From assembly GCA_036345935.2 (NCBI GenBank), contig JADWOT020000004.1, forward strand, positions 8,015,062 through 8,079,061: a stretch of 64,000 bases of DNA, given 5' to 3'. How positions within the stretch are numbered: position 1 is the stretch's first letter; every line of letters starts with the position of its first letter. A model generated the notes under the pieces. That model ran no database searches. It was not told the DNA's origin and worked only from the letters and a program-made list of their open reading frames with translations. Both the position numbers and the translations under genes were made by a program. Source of the DNA: Taenia hydatigena (lineage: Eukaryota; Platyhelminthes; Cestoda; Cyclophyllidea; Taeniidae). Below, one piece after another: positions 41,787 through 52,423 of this stretch.

Positions 41787-43721
41787 GTAAGTGATCCCCT
41801 GTCCCCTTTCACAATCCTTTTCTACCCATTCACCCACCCACTTACCTGCCTAACTACCTTTTTCATATTCATTTCTGTTCATCCTGCAGCCATTCATTTA
41901 TTCTAGTTCTAAGATCCTTCCTCTCACTGCGCACCCATCCATTTACTCCTGCTCCTCGATCCTTCCATCTGTGCACCATCCCATCAATGTCCAATCATCG
42001 AGTGTAGCCCTCACACCAAGTGCACAACTTTGTTCACATGCATTCATGAGGTCGGCCCTTCCCTTTCATCAACCCTTTACGCAGGTCTGGCAAAATCAAA
42101 GTCCAGTGCATTTTACACGCACGGTGGTAACCACTGATACGCTTCAATAGTGGCATGGCCTTTCTACACTTCTGTCGCTTTGGTTCCCGTTCACAGAAGC
42201 AAATGCAACGGCTTCGTCTCTGTCTCTATCCCCCTCTCTAGCTCCCCATTGCGTCTCATGTGCATGTGTTAATTGGATTCGTCCCACTCCTACTCATCCA
42301 TCGACGCCATATCGCCTCTAGCCCTCCTCCATCTCCTCCCTCTCCCACCCCTTCTCCACTCCTCCTCCTACTCCTCCTCCTTCCAGTGTCAATGCTGCTC
42401 ACACGCCAGCAATAAAAGCGGTCCCCGTTTGGGAAGGGGACACGGGTTTCTTGCCAATGTGCGAGTGTAGGTGGTAGGGTGGTGGTGGTGGTTTAGAGTG
42501 TTTCATTAGGATGAAGCGTTGGTATTCTTGGTCAGGTTTTGCATTATTTGGGTGATCTAGGTTGGTTGCGAAGTCTCATGTTTGCGCGACCGACAACGCG
42601 TGCAGGGGCTGCGAGCGCTTTCGTCACTGTTGGTTAGCGGCCTCAATTGAGGCAATTGCACTGCTTCAACTTGCATTAATCAAGTCATGAAGGGAAGGAG
42701 GAGAAGGATGACAGGGGAAGCAAATTAATTGCCCCACAACACGTTGGAACACGTGATGATGGCAATGCACGCAAGCCTGTGTGATGTGGCGTGAGATGTG
42801 TTCCAATTAGCTTTCCTTTCTCACATCAGCAATGCTCCTCACTGCATTGGCGGCTCCGCACGCTGCGGCAAATGTGGCTGCACTCGTCAATCATAATAAT
42901 GTCCGATGTTGGCGTTTCGCATTCTCGTCGCTACAGGTGGGTTGGAGATTGAGGCTTCCTTTCTATCGTCTAAAACCACCACACACACACAGGCTAGGGT
43001 ACTCTTATGCTTAACTGATCTATGGGCAGAAAATTGGCGTTGACAAAGCCACGTGGAGAGGCGGTTGAGATGAGGTCTACGACATCGTCCTCCACACGGT
43101 GGCACCACGTTTTCACACAACTGGGGAAGAGCACAATGTCCGCCTACTTCGTGGATGGTGTGAGGAGTGGGTGTGTGTTAGGCACTGTGTAGGTCGGTAA
43201 AACAGCGCCTTCTTTCTCTTCTTCTTCTTCTTTTTCTTCTTCTCCTGTCCTCAAAGCCACTCACCTCGTCCGCACGAAGAGTTGCTAGCATTGGTGCTGT
43301 GCCATTGAGGCGTGCGGCTTCTCGAGGCACCACCTCACTGTCACATCAACGCGCACTGCCCTGTCCACGCAATGTGGTCCGCCCTGTCCGCCTTTTAGCA
43401 AGACATTGGCATAATGAGATGAAGTGAACAACAAGAAAAGACACGAATCGACATTGAGTTGTGTGTGTGTGTCCTTTCCCATTCCACGCGTAGCAGGGCT
43501 AATCACTGGGATAATATGGCCAACATTTTGCAACAAACGCAGAGAAGCACTCGTGGATTTACAGCATGAGTGATTGAGTGAGTGAAGCAAGGGTAGACCG
43601 CACAAGTGCCATGGTAACTCGCATCGTGACTCTGACTTGAGAAAGGCAGAAATGCTTTGCCACTAGATGAGGTGGGTGTCTACTGCTGCTATTGCAAAGT
43701 ACCAAGTGGACAGCGGTGTGG
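41787..43721. other. Mostly simple-sequence rich; one weak exon
   Basis: A possible start exon lies at 42,832-42,936 (MLLTALAAPHAAANVAALVN, ending in tacag/gtgggt). (GGT)n at 42,480, (TTC)n at 43,210-43,242. No firm gene. Confidence 0.35.
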
Positions 43722-43904
43722 ATGATGCCATTGTCATTGCAAGCAATCACTGTGACGCGAGGACTGTGTGGTGTCTCACCACCTCCCACCTCCGCATTAT
43801 TTATCGGTGGAAAGGCATTATTTGACAGACGTGTTGATGGCGTGACTGCTGAAGGGGTAGACGAATACGACCACGACAACGACCACGATTGGGACCACGA
43901 TGAC
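43722..43904 (+). CDS. Possible 5' exon of the F-box relic
   Basis: MMPLSLQAITVTRGLCGVSP ... GGKALFDRRVDGVTAEGVDE, then an Asp/His run. Of the two donors available (gtaact at 43,905; gtgagt at 43,931), only the first joins in phase to the F-box frame at 44,220. The link is inference. Confidence 0.3.
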
Positions 43905-44219
43905 GTAACTACTAATGCGCTAACACGTCAGTGAGTTCAGCCAAATGACTGACCACGCCCTCGCTCTCCCCCTCCCTCCCTACCTCCCTCCCTCCCTCCC
44001 TCTAACTGCAGCTCTATCAACCTCGACGTCTGCGTCACGCAGTCATTCTACGCTTCCGACCTTCCCGACAATGCTGCGTTTCGGTTATCTCTACTCCCGC
44101 CACTTACCGACATTTCTTCCACACCATCTTTTCGTATCCTCTCTTCATTTCAATACCCCTCACCTATACTTTTCTCATGCCACTAACCAAGATGCACTTT
44201 CGTTGACATTTCGGCCCAG

Positions 44220-45239
44220 GATGATGCTGCACATCGCAAAATCACCCAACTGCCACCCGAATTGGCACTGCAAATATGCAACTTCCTGAATGTTCCCGAC
44301 TTCATGAACGTGTGCAAGGCAATCCCGCATTGGAGGTGGATACTGCGAAGTCGTCGTTAGCGTGAGGCACTTAATCGTTGCATCGGTGGATAGAAGTGAC
44401 TCGACAAGAATCTGTGCAAAATGCTCTTTCCACGACCCTCGTCAGACACGTATGGAGACGCAGTTGCGGCAGTGCAGTATCACATGGAGGAGGTGGATTC
44501 ACTCCAAGTAATCCTTACCCAACGTGGTCGCCACCTTATCAAGCCGACAGTACATTGGTGTCTGCTACCTATTCCAGCAAATAAGTACACAGCCCTCGAC
44601 ATAGGTGAAAGAGCATTTTCGGATTCTCCTCGCATGTTTGGATTCAACTTCACTCTCGCCACTGGCAGTTTATTGGAAGGAAGCCCCTTTGTTATGGCCC
44701 ACAACTTTACATTAAATTGTTCCTGGGTTGAATATTACCCGACAAGAGGCAAATTTATGCCTAAAGTGCGCATTTTAAAAGAGGACTTTAATGATTACCT
44801 CCGCCACCATGATTGTTTTATCTACATACTGGAAAGGGATTTTGACTTGATGTACAACCTCATTAGCTTTCTTGACATTATAAAACCGCATTAAGTACTA
44901 GTCATTGCAGTTTTGACAGACGACGTGTATGATGCGGAAGAAGACATGCAGGTGCTCTCCGCTTTCGTGGACAGTATGGAGGACATTGAGAATAGTCCAC
45001 TGGCCACCACGAGTGTGAACTGGCGCCTTCGTTGCTGCAAGTGCTTCGAACCCGACCACTGCAACACAATGGAGTTGTTGGAGTTTGCGTGCTACGATTG
45101 GAGTTTGAGGAGGAGTGCTGACAGCACCACGTCGTCATCTGCGTGGGAGCCACCAGACGAAGGACGTGAATTGCTCGTGCATCGTGAACCACCACCACCA
45201 CCACCTCCGTCTCCACCTTCACCTTTACATATCGAATAG
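44220..45239 (+). pseudogene. F-box protein relic, 340 codons, four nonsense codons
   Basis: After a cggcccag acceptor the frame opens DDAAHRKITQLPPELALQIC, then FLNVPDFMNVCKAIPHWRWI, a good F-box. The same frame continues without frameshift to 45,239, broken by TAG 44,358, TAG 44,391, TGA 44,397 and TAA 44,892. No GT-AG intron in phase removes them. Downstream are HHDCFIYILERDFDLMYNLI, VLVIAVLTDDVYDAEEDMQV and WRLRCCKCFEPDHCNTMELL, alternating strand/helix-like stretches, then a Pro-rich end. F-box plus such a region recalls FBXO4, with its small-GTPase-like domain; this is tentative. F-box proteins recruit substrates to SCF ubiquitin ligases. Confidence 0.6.
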
Positions 45240-45707
45240 GCTGATTCGGATGGTTGAATGGAGGAATAAAGAAAGAGTCTTGTGAGACGAGTGGAGAGAG
45301 GATGTAATGATGGAGTGTACTTTCCTACTGCATGGCAGAGTGTGGCAGTGCAGGTTGGTTTGCGATGCAGAATGTTTTGTGGGAGAGCAGGAGGGTGAAG
45401 TGTTGGGAGTGGAAGAGGGCGGCGTGTGATTGAGCAGGGACTGTAGTCTCAGTGGCTGACGTGGTTATGGGTTGTGGAATGCGGAGAAGAAAGGCGATGT
45501 GAAAAGACAGTGATGGTGGCCCTGTGACGAGACGAAGTGACTGGTACGTGTGGGTGGGTGGATGGATGAATGACTGCGTTAGAGAATGCAGAAGAATAGC
45601 TGAATGCACTGAGGCATACGCAGATGTTGTGAGGGAGACGCAGGCCATGTACATAAAATCATAACGTGTAGATTTATAGGAGTTTGGTAATGCTGGCGTT
45701 GTTGGCC

Positions 45708-45967
45708 TTAAATCGTGAGACGTGAGCGTGGGCTGGCCTGCGAGATCATCCCTGTGAAAATGGGTGGGTGGGAGGAGTGAAGAGGAGGCCCGCGTGACCA
45801 CACCTCACACGTGTGTGTGTGTGTGTGTCATTTGACCTCGTTGAGCGTGCGCGATGCGTGAGTTGTACGAAGACCGACTGCACTGAGGTATAGGTGATAG
45901 TGCGTTGAATGGATAGAATGAGGTGAAGAAGAGGCGAGCGATAAATGGAGGCCAAGGAAGATAAGCA
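45708..45967 (+). repeat. Direct repeat, left copy, with (GT)n
   Basis: gacgtgagcgtgggctgg through aaatggaggccaaggaagataagca matches 53,912-54,201. The (gt)n tract is about 20 bp here and about 28 bp there. The two copies bracket an AT-richer block of about 8 kb. Confidence 0.9.
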
Positions 45968-46026
45968 AATGCGTGGGCTGATACCAACATCAAGTTTGCT
46001 GAAACATTAACGTCTTCCAATGTGTT

Positions 46027-46602
46027 ATGTGTTATGTTTGCCCAAATCAACCAACTGCGATCTTTCTACATAACACTATTAATCCTTCTGCAAAGCACAA
46101 CACGGATGACCTCGATTATTTAAATCCGACCCAACGATTTGTAGCTAAGCTCCACCTTACGTGCATAGTGCTAAGCCATCCTAAAGACTTTAGGTTCTAT
46201 AACCGCATTAGAATTCTTTATCGAAACATTACTAAATACCTCAAGTTGCCTTTTGTCTGGTTGGTCCTGGCATTTGCGAACGACCTCCATAAGTCTGATT
46301 TTCTTTGCGCACGTGTTGTGCGACTCTGTGTATCGAAGTTAGACTTAACTCATTCCACACTAAAAGGCGATTTTTACCATTTTAGACTGATTTCTACAGG
46401 ACTTGATGGCATTGCACACTCCATGCCCATATCAGTCTGTGTACGAGTATCCCAAAATGCTTGGGTTAATTTTCAAGCCACACATCCAGTGAACACAGCA
46501 TTTAGGCTAAACATTCTACATGGTGCCTTCGTTGAATACTCACAGAACATATGTACCCGTAGTGCATCTCGCGAAAAGATGGGTCTATTGTTTCGAATGT
46601 AA
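46027..46602 (+). CDS. Hypothetical protein, 191 codons, AT-rich
   Basis: One of the longest single frames outside the gypsy element: HNTINPSAKHNTDDLDYLNP ... FVAKLHLTCIVLSHPKDFRF ... KLPFVWLVLAFANDLHKSDF ... QNAWVNFQATHPVNTAFRLN. A GTAAGA at the last codons followed 18 bp later by cactag would be an intron of only 20 bp, too short to trust. The first in-frame ATG lies within the first codons (atgtgttatgtttgc). No motif recognised. Confidence 0.45.
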   Translation: MCYVCPNQPTAIFLHNTINPSAKHNTDDLDYLNPTQRFVAKLHLTCIVLSHPKDFRFYNRIRILYRNITKYLKLPFVWLVLAFANDLHKSDFLCARVVRLCVSKLDLTHSTLKGDFYHFRLISTGLDGIAHSMPISVCVRVSQNAWVNFQATHPVNTAFRLNILHGAFVEYSQNICTRSASREKMGLLFRM

Positions 46603-46639
46603 GAGCTTTTGCCACTAGCGTGAAGTACACTTACAAATC

Positions 46640-46903
46640 ATGTACGATTCACAGTCAGGATGCGATCACTTATTTTTCTCCGAACCACATGAGTGCAAGC
46701 CTAGGCGCAATTTCACCTGTGATGTTGGTGCTGCGCCCCCGTGCAAATTATCCTCACTCGTTTCGAGTAAGTTTCATAGACACGTCTGCCCATGCCAATT
46801 CTGCCTGCTGAACTTAACATTAGGTCCCAACAGCGCTTTCTTAAAGAAAAAGACGACCTTATTTCAGAAGAGTCCTTGCAAAGAAAAAGGCGCTATTAGA
46901 TAA
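46640..46903 (+). CDS. Cys/His-rich frame, 87 codons
   Basis: MYDSQSGCDHLFFSEPHECK ... NFTCDVGAAPPCK ... KFHRHVCPCQFCLLN, a dense set of Cys and His that could bind zinc. An overlapping frame from 46,620 is also open, so which is coding is unresolved. It follows the 46,027 frame closely and may be its next exon. Confidence 0.3.
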   Translation: MYDSQSGCDHLFFSEPHECKPRRNFTCDVGAAPPCKLSSLVSSKFHRHVCPCQFCLLNLTLGPNSAFLKKKTTLFQKSPCKEKGAIR

Positions 46904-46935
46904 GGTGCATGTGCCGCGCAGATTGAGTCATATGA

Positions 46936-47591
46936 AATCATGTTAAGTCTGCTGAACAACAAGATAATAAGCTTAAACAAGCAGTGTCTATAGCAGACAA
47001 TGTGTTGTCGTTGTTCCATGCGATAGCAAGTTTAAATGCAAAGCATCAGTACGCCTTGTTTGCAATAAAGATAAACGCCTCAACACTTATGATGCTTTTT
47101 AACATTGATTTGTTCAGTTCAACCGACCCAGATACTTTCTCATTGGCCGCTTGTGCAGAAGTAACAACTGTGAATTCGATTGCAGAAATTCGTGCTCTTG
47201 TAATTTGAGGTAATTGCTTTTCCAACTAAACTGCTGGTCTCTGCGTTACATTCGCTTTCAGCACATTGCCGCTGCTACCGTTGATACAGACATCATGTGG
47301 ATCTCTGTGTTGCCTGAATGCAACAGTGGTTCCATGCGGATCCCCAAACTTGACGCGAAATGCCTGCAAAACCTTCAAGACTCTATTTGGCAAGTTGTAC
47401 TATCCGAGTCGCACATGCTCAGACAGGCACGGAACCGCCTTCCGCTCCTTATCATCATTTTATGGCATTACGTTTTTACCGTGCTTGGGAACAAACCAGG
47501 ATACACCGGTAATACACTGATGCGCAATTGTTTTGCTACAGAATTTCAGGCGGGACATCCATTTGCATTACGCGGTGTAAAGCCTACATAG
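46936..47591 (+). CDS. Two-exon gene fragment with 62-bp intron
   Basis: Exon 1 (46,936-47,199): KSAEQQDNKLKQAVSIADNV ... HAIASLNAKHQYALFAIKIN ... EVTTVNSIAEIRAL, partly helical. The intron 47,200-47,261 (gtaatt ... ttcgctttcag) is phase 0. Exon 2 (47,262-47,591): HIAAATVDTDIMWISVLPEC ... LDAKCLQNLQDSIWQVVLSE ... NKPGYTGNTLMRNCFATEFQ to a TAG. Likely the 3' part of the same gene as 46,027-46,903. Function unknown. Confidence 0.45.
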
Positions 47592-48009
47592 TGGCTTACT
47601 GCCCTCATTGGCGTTTGTTGGGTTGAAGCAGAAATGGATACAGGGTCGATCAAGACACGCCACTCATTTCGCCACGCAGCCAAATTCTTGGCACATTAAC
47701 AGGTCACCCTGTAAGCACATTGGAAAGGCAGGCAAAATATGATAAAGAGTGAATCCGAGTGGGGTGCTGTAACCCACGTTAATCCTTAGCAATTAGATGT
47801 ACTAGCATGGCCACCCATCAGTACTTACATTTCACATGCCTCAACGGTTGCACTAGCCACCTGCTCTATGAGACAGTATGAAGTGGACGTAGGCAGATGA
47901 TTTATAACTGACGGTATCAGCTTCCTTCCTGGCCAGAGGCGTTCAATTAATTCTGAATTCAAATGACTTCAAACTAATACACAGGCACCTCGTTTTCCCT
48001 TCCTTTCCA

Positions 48010-48306
48010 TTGATCGCCATTCTCTCCCTCTCTCATGCCTCCAAACAAGGCAATGAGGCGCGAAGCATTTTCTTATTAGAAGGACCTAAAAGCGAAATGT
48101 GCGAAGCCATTACCATGGATGCAGAATGGCGCGATGAAAGATGGGTTAGAGTCAGTCACGATCTCACGCTTTGCGAATACAGAGCTCATGCTGATCATGT
48201 AAGGAATGATTTGCGTATACCATGCAGGATCTTCCATAGGTGTCTCGATGGGCTTTGGCTATCGTCCAAACTTAATGCTCACTTCCGAACGTGGTGGAAT
48301 AAATAG
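48010..48306 (+). CDS. E1 3' half on a different upstream sequence
   Basis: From gatgggttagagtc (about 48,142) onward it matches E1 (WVRVSHDLTLCEYRAHADHV ... FHRCLDGLWLSSKLNAHFRT). Upstream the frame is instead EGPKSEMCEAITMDAEWRDE, after a ttttcttattag acceptor-like site. The join keeps the frame, so the E1 3' part behaves like a shuffled exon. Confidence 0.35.
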   Translation: MIAILSLSHASKQGNEARSIFLLEGPKSEMCEAITMDAEWRDERWVRVSHDLTLCEYRAHADHVRNDLRIPCRIFHRCLDGLWLSSKLNAHFRTWWNK

Positions 48307-48354
48307 ACGCAGTTAATTCTTCTACCGCTGAGCAAATCATGCAATTGAACTACA

Positions 48355-48579
48355 ATGACTCTGCTTGAAAAAGCCATTGCTCAATTCATCAAATTGAAAA
48401 GACTTTGGTTCACTTATCAGGAGTATGTTCCTCCCCACAGGGCGAATAATAATGTCCCTCATGAAAGGAACCACATTGCTGACAATGAGAGGCCTCACGT
48501 ATTAGCACGATTGTGGCGACTGGGTGCAACACCTTATGGCAGATATGGAGGCTCATCGAAAGGACAGCCCTACCAATAA
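48355..48579 (+). CDS. E2 small protein, 74 residues
   Basis: MTLLEKAIAQFIKLKRLWFT ... PHRANNNVPHERNHIADNER, intact. Same spacing to E1 as in the other copies. Confidence 0.45.
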   Translation: MTLLEKAIAQFIKLKRLWFTYQEYVPPHRANNNVPHERNHIADNERPHVLARLWRLGATPYGRYGGSSKGQPYQ

Positions 48580-48589
48580 GGCAATGACT

Positions 48590-49291
48590 CAAAGTAGAAG
48601 CTACTCCTTCAAATGGGCGATCTTAAGTTCAACGAGAACTATTTTGACCACTTTATCATTCTATCTTACGGCTACCAACCACCGTCTCGCATGTGTGACA
48701 CATCTAACCATTTCTTCCTCCCTTCCTTTCTTCCCTTCTTTCCTTCCTTCCTTCCTTCCTTCCTTCCTTCCTTCCTTCCGTCCCCCCTTACCCTTTCCTT
48801 CCCTTCTTTGCAAAGCAAGCCTGCTGTCCCACCGGTGTGGTGTGTGTTGGTTCTTTCCTTACCACCATCGAAAATGCACATACTGGATGTGCTGCATAAA
48901 TGCCTTCAACACTCACACCCGTCTTCCCGTCACACGCAGCAACAGAAACCCACTACTAAAGTCATTCAAGTAACACTTTTATTCCACTCGCATTTCGACC
49001 GCATTTCTAGCTCACTGGCATTGTGAGGCGACAGTACAGTCTCACCGTTGTGGGTGGTTGCTATCACTTCCACAAGCACATTCAACGCACCTACACCTCA
49101 CCTACGCCACAAAGCAGCACATCGTTCCAGTCGTGCCAGTAATACTTATCATCATTAGCCGCCAACCTGCACCACAATCCAGCGTGATGGCAGTGCAGTC
49201 ACCACACAGATAGCGCTGCTGACTTTCAAATGGTGAGGCTATCGATTGAATCCATTGATCGTGTCACACACTCAAACATACCGCCACGATA
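48590..49291 (+). repeat. F unit with (TTCC) tract, copy at 48 kb
   Basis: Colinear with 58,976-59,728; the ttcc tract is about 50 bp here. Confidence 0.9.
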
Positions 49292-49582
49292 ATGTTTGCA
49301 GATCGGTTGTATGCAGAAACGCTCTTTATCTTGGTCTACATTTCGCTTTGGTTTTTCGGTCACTTTGGTTTTTTCCGTTTGCGATTTTTCTTTCTCGCGT
49401 GGACCCTCGTGGACATGGCGCAAGCAGTGTCCACGAGGAGAGGTAGGTGCTCGCCTTTACACACACCTCTACTAACCTCATTGTCATGCAGGTTGCCAAA
49501 GACGCCAACAGGCTGTCTCTCACAAAGCACTTCAGACAGATGTTCATGTGGAAGAAGAGCGGGTGGAGCAAGTGGAGCAGGT
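49292..49582 (+). pseudogene. Module 1 gene, truncated copy C
   Basis: Exon 1 (49,292-49,442) MFADRLYAETLFILVYISLW and the 49-bp intron (49,443-49,491, gtaggt...catgcag) are intact. Exon 2 matches the other copies only to gtggagcag at about 49,582; then unrelated sequence begins and the frame stops within about 15 codons. Only the hydrophobic N-terminus remains. Confidence 0.7.
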
Positions 49583-49690
49583 AGTATATTTTAGGAGGTT
49601 TTCCATCAGCCCATTTTCCTGTTCACGCGACTGATGTGAGCATGATCGAGGGAATGGGATTAAGTAAATAGAGTTGGGAATGTGCATGCA

Positions 49691-49867
49691 GCAGCCAAAG
49701 AATTTGCCATGGCCATGCAGCAGATATCTATTGTTATGCCAAATTAGAAAGGCTACTATTTGATCCGCGCCAGTATGAGAGAAAATGAAGCAAAATTTAG
49801 GAAGAAGGTCAAGTTAGACATGCGTGACTCATCCATAATTTTGATAATCCCTACCTGTTTGGTGTAG
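49691..49867 (+). pseudogene. Short exon-like frame with one nonsense codon
   Basis: After a tgcatgcag the frame reads AAKEFAMAMQQISIVMPN, TAG (49,745), then KGYYLIRASMRENEAKFRKK to 49,867. The FRKKVKLD motif resembles FKKKVNSDL at 39.83 kb. Confidence 0.3.
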
Positions 49868-51196
49868 GCTGTTCCTTTAATTGCGAAGAGGAGGATTAGT
49901 AGAGGACATAGATAAAAAATTACGTTACTAAGCTCTACGAATGGCCAAGAAGGCTAAAAAGTGGTTGCATTGTTTCCATTTGGGCCACAACTTCTAATGT
50001 CAATGACATAAATTGTCATTCTATTGTCACTGATTGCGATCGCTCTAGTCACTGTTGATAAATGTGAGGCAATCTTAATTCCTGTGAGATAGATTTCAGT
50101 GCAGCTCTCCTAATTTAGTGTCATTTTCAGCACAATTGTAATACAATTTCGAATCTAATTGCGATCTGAGGAAAGGGGTTGGAGTGGTATTGCTAATTGT
50201 TTGACGGTGAAGTTCAATTATTGTAACATTTATCTCCCAACCACATGTCTAATCTACTAACATGCCAGATAAGTTGAAAATATTCGCCTACGCGGTTCAG
50301 CATCCTTTCCACCATCCACTAATTTAGCACTTAGCGTATCTATTGATGATAAAAACGCCCAAAATTGCATCGACCTCCCAACCGAGCCATAAATATGCAA
50401 CGACTACACAACGGATACATAAGTCAAGCGATCAGCGTAGACAAGTCTGCAACGATGTGCACATCGTGTGTGCACGACCACATCTAAGTCACTGTCAACT
50501 ATTTTATATCACCTATTCGATGGGCTTTAGAGGACCACTGAGTGGCTGGCAGTGGACTTGAGGTGTTTATCAGGAAAATTCTAGGTTTGACAGAGGCAGC
50601 CACATGCAAACAGCTAAGAGGGAATTGGCAAGTGCAACGCGGTTCCTGAGCTGTCACGAAAGTATAGACTGCCACAAAAACGGAGCACAACAGTTCCTCA
50701 AGGCTTGTAGACACGAAGGACCATTTGGCGCTGCCTCAGTATCCGCACCTTTTTCAGCAGACCCCAGAGCAATTCCAATGGTGGCAGAAATGCGTGTGCC
50801 ACAAGTCATATGCATCGGTTGCACGGGTACAATTTTGGGACGAAGATAATTTGATTTGGGTAAATTTTCTGCTTATGTGCTAGGAATGCTACTTAAAAGA
50901 CAAGTGCTGTGAAACAAAGCATTGCGTCATGTTCTCCATTGCATGCATTCTCGCATCAAAACTTCCTTACTTTTTAAGGTTGTGGATTTGCGTTTTGCGC
51001 CCAGTTATGCATGGCCAATCGCCAAAACCTTCCCAACACATTATTTAATTCTGTGGTGAGTGCTTAACTTGGTCGATTCAAGTAGCTGTCAGCCTCTTCA
51101 AGTGCCATCAACATTGACACGCGACTGACCTGATTGTAAGCAAGTAAGCATGTGATATGCAATAGCCTGACCATTTCTTGATATTCAGTTACTCCC
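49868..51196. other. No supported gene, AT-richer
   Basis: 50,604-50,849 plus is open (CRHEGPFGAASVSAPFSADP) without further support. Confidence 0.35.
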
Positions 51197-51397
51197 ATGC
51201 TCCATGATAAAGCTGACCTTAGGGACCTCGATTACGGTACACGATGCCACCTCTTGGGTCCATACCACAGCCTTCCACTGACTGTACTCGTGCATAATTT
51301 TGCCATGCAACGCCTGCAAAGCATCGACTCAGTAGTGACATCATTCCCCATTAAATTTTGTGGAGCCAATGCACATTTGAGCAACCACGTAAAATAA
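51197..51397 (+). CDS. Exon candidate, ~66 residues
   Basis: A tgatattcag acceptor precedes MLHDKADLRDLDYGTRCHLL ... VHNFAMQRLQSIDSVVTSFP and a stop. Protein-like, unidentified. Confidence 0.3.
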   Translation: MLHDKADLRDLDYGTRCHLLGPYHSLPLTVLVHNFAMQRLQSIDSVVTSFPIKFCGANAHLSNHVK

Positions 51398-51879
51398 GGG
51401 AAAACGGGTAACCATGTCTAGGCAAGTGCATAGTAGGTGCTTGCGCCCGCATTGGCGTGATGACTGAATTGAATCTTCAGTGCTACTTAACCACTGGTTT
51501 GCTGGTTCCAGAAGTGAGGCAACAGGTTTATATAGCAATATCAGTGCCTAAATTCGACACATGAAGCCATGCGCATTTCATCGAGGTGGCTCATCGTCAA
51601 TTTCTGGAAAGTGAACGCAGAACCTCGGAATTTCTCGTTAATGAGGTCAATCTGAGCCACCTAACAGGTTCCAGCTAAATGGCATCACTTAACGGTTTTG
51701 GGCTACCACATCAAAACTTTCATTGAAATAGGTGAATTTATGCAAAATATAGTTGTCAAATAAAGTCTACTTGTAAAAATGAATGTCAATGTATGGAAAA
51801 AATGTTCATCAAACCGCCCCATTTCATCGGTATTATTAGTGCCGTTTCAACAAACTTCATAAGGCGTAGCAGGAATTAA

Positions 51880-52131
51880 GGCAATTTCTTATTTGCTAGT
51901 AGAAGAAAAAACAAGAATCGTAGCCACAAGGGTCGAATAAGTGAGACACCTAAGGTAATTCTCCGTATCATGCACCATGATGCCCGATTACGAGCCATAA
52001 TGGGAAGACACAGGAGCGATGCGTCCTTAGGCCAAATTCTAGCCCAATTGAATGCTGCTTCCTCAGACAGCAGACACAACGCCACCATAGACCATGCTAC
52101 AACTGTCACGAGTCGACTTTCACACTTGTAA
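51880..52131 (+). CDS. Exon candidate, basic/helical, 83 residues
   Basis: Open from after TAA at 51,877: ASRRKNKNRSHKGRISETPK ... VILRIMHHDARLRAIMGRHR ... ASLGQILAQLNAASSDSR to TAA. The opposite strand is also open but hydrophobic and less plausible. A ctag at 51,899 could be the acceptor. Confidence 0.35.
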   Translation, partial: GNFLFASRRKNKNRSHKGRISETPKVILRIMHHDARLRAIMGRHRSDASLGQILAQLNAASSDSRHNATIDHATTVTSRLSHL

Positions 52132-52198
52132 ATAGGGGAGGATTCAATTACAATGGCGCAAGGCATATGCGTGAACGCTTTGCTAAGTCTTTTGCCAC

Positions 52199-52423
52199 AT
52201 GTCGAATCACCATGCGCTATCAGATCTCCCCGAAACCCGCTTCATTCTCAACATCTTCCCTCACTTTACCCTACCAGTTTGTGCTCGGTTTAAACATCAC
52301 AAGCCTCTCCTCAGTGTTCAGTGCGCGTCGATGCGTCAAAGCTTCCGTGATCGAGACTGCAAATCTACTCTAAATGAAGCAATTTCCATTCATCAATTTC
52401 TTTATTTCTTTTCCAGCGCATAG
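52199..52423 (+). CDS. Possible second F-box-like exon
   Basis: The frame MSNHHALSDLPETRFILNIF, then PHFTLPVCARFKHHKPLL, has LSDLP...IF and the CARFK spacing of an F-box. It ends at 52,421 without a clear downstream domain; an overlapping frame from 52,167 is also open. Unrelated in detail to the 44-kb F-box. Confidence 0.3.
   Translation: MSNHHALSDLPETRFILNIFPHFTLPVCARFKHHKPLLSVQCASMRQSFRDRDCKSTLNEAISIHQFLYFFSSA

Noticed and set aside
43931..43936. GTGAGT as donor of the acidic exon before the F-box
   Set aside because: Better consensus than gtaact at 43,905, but it would put the F-box exon out of frame.
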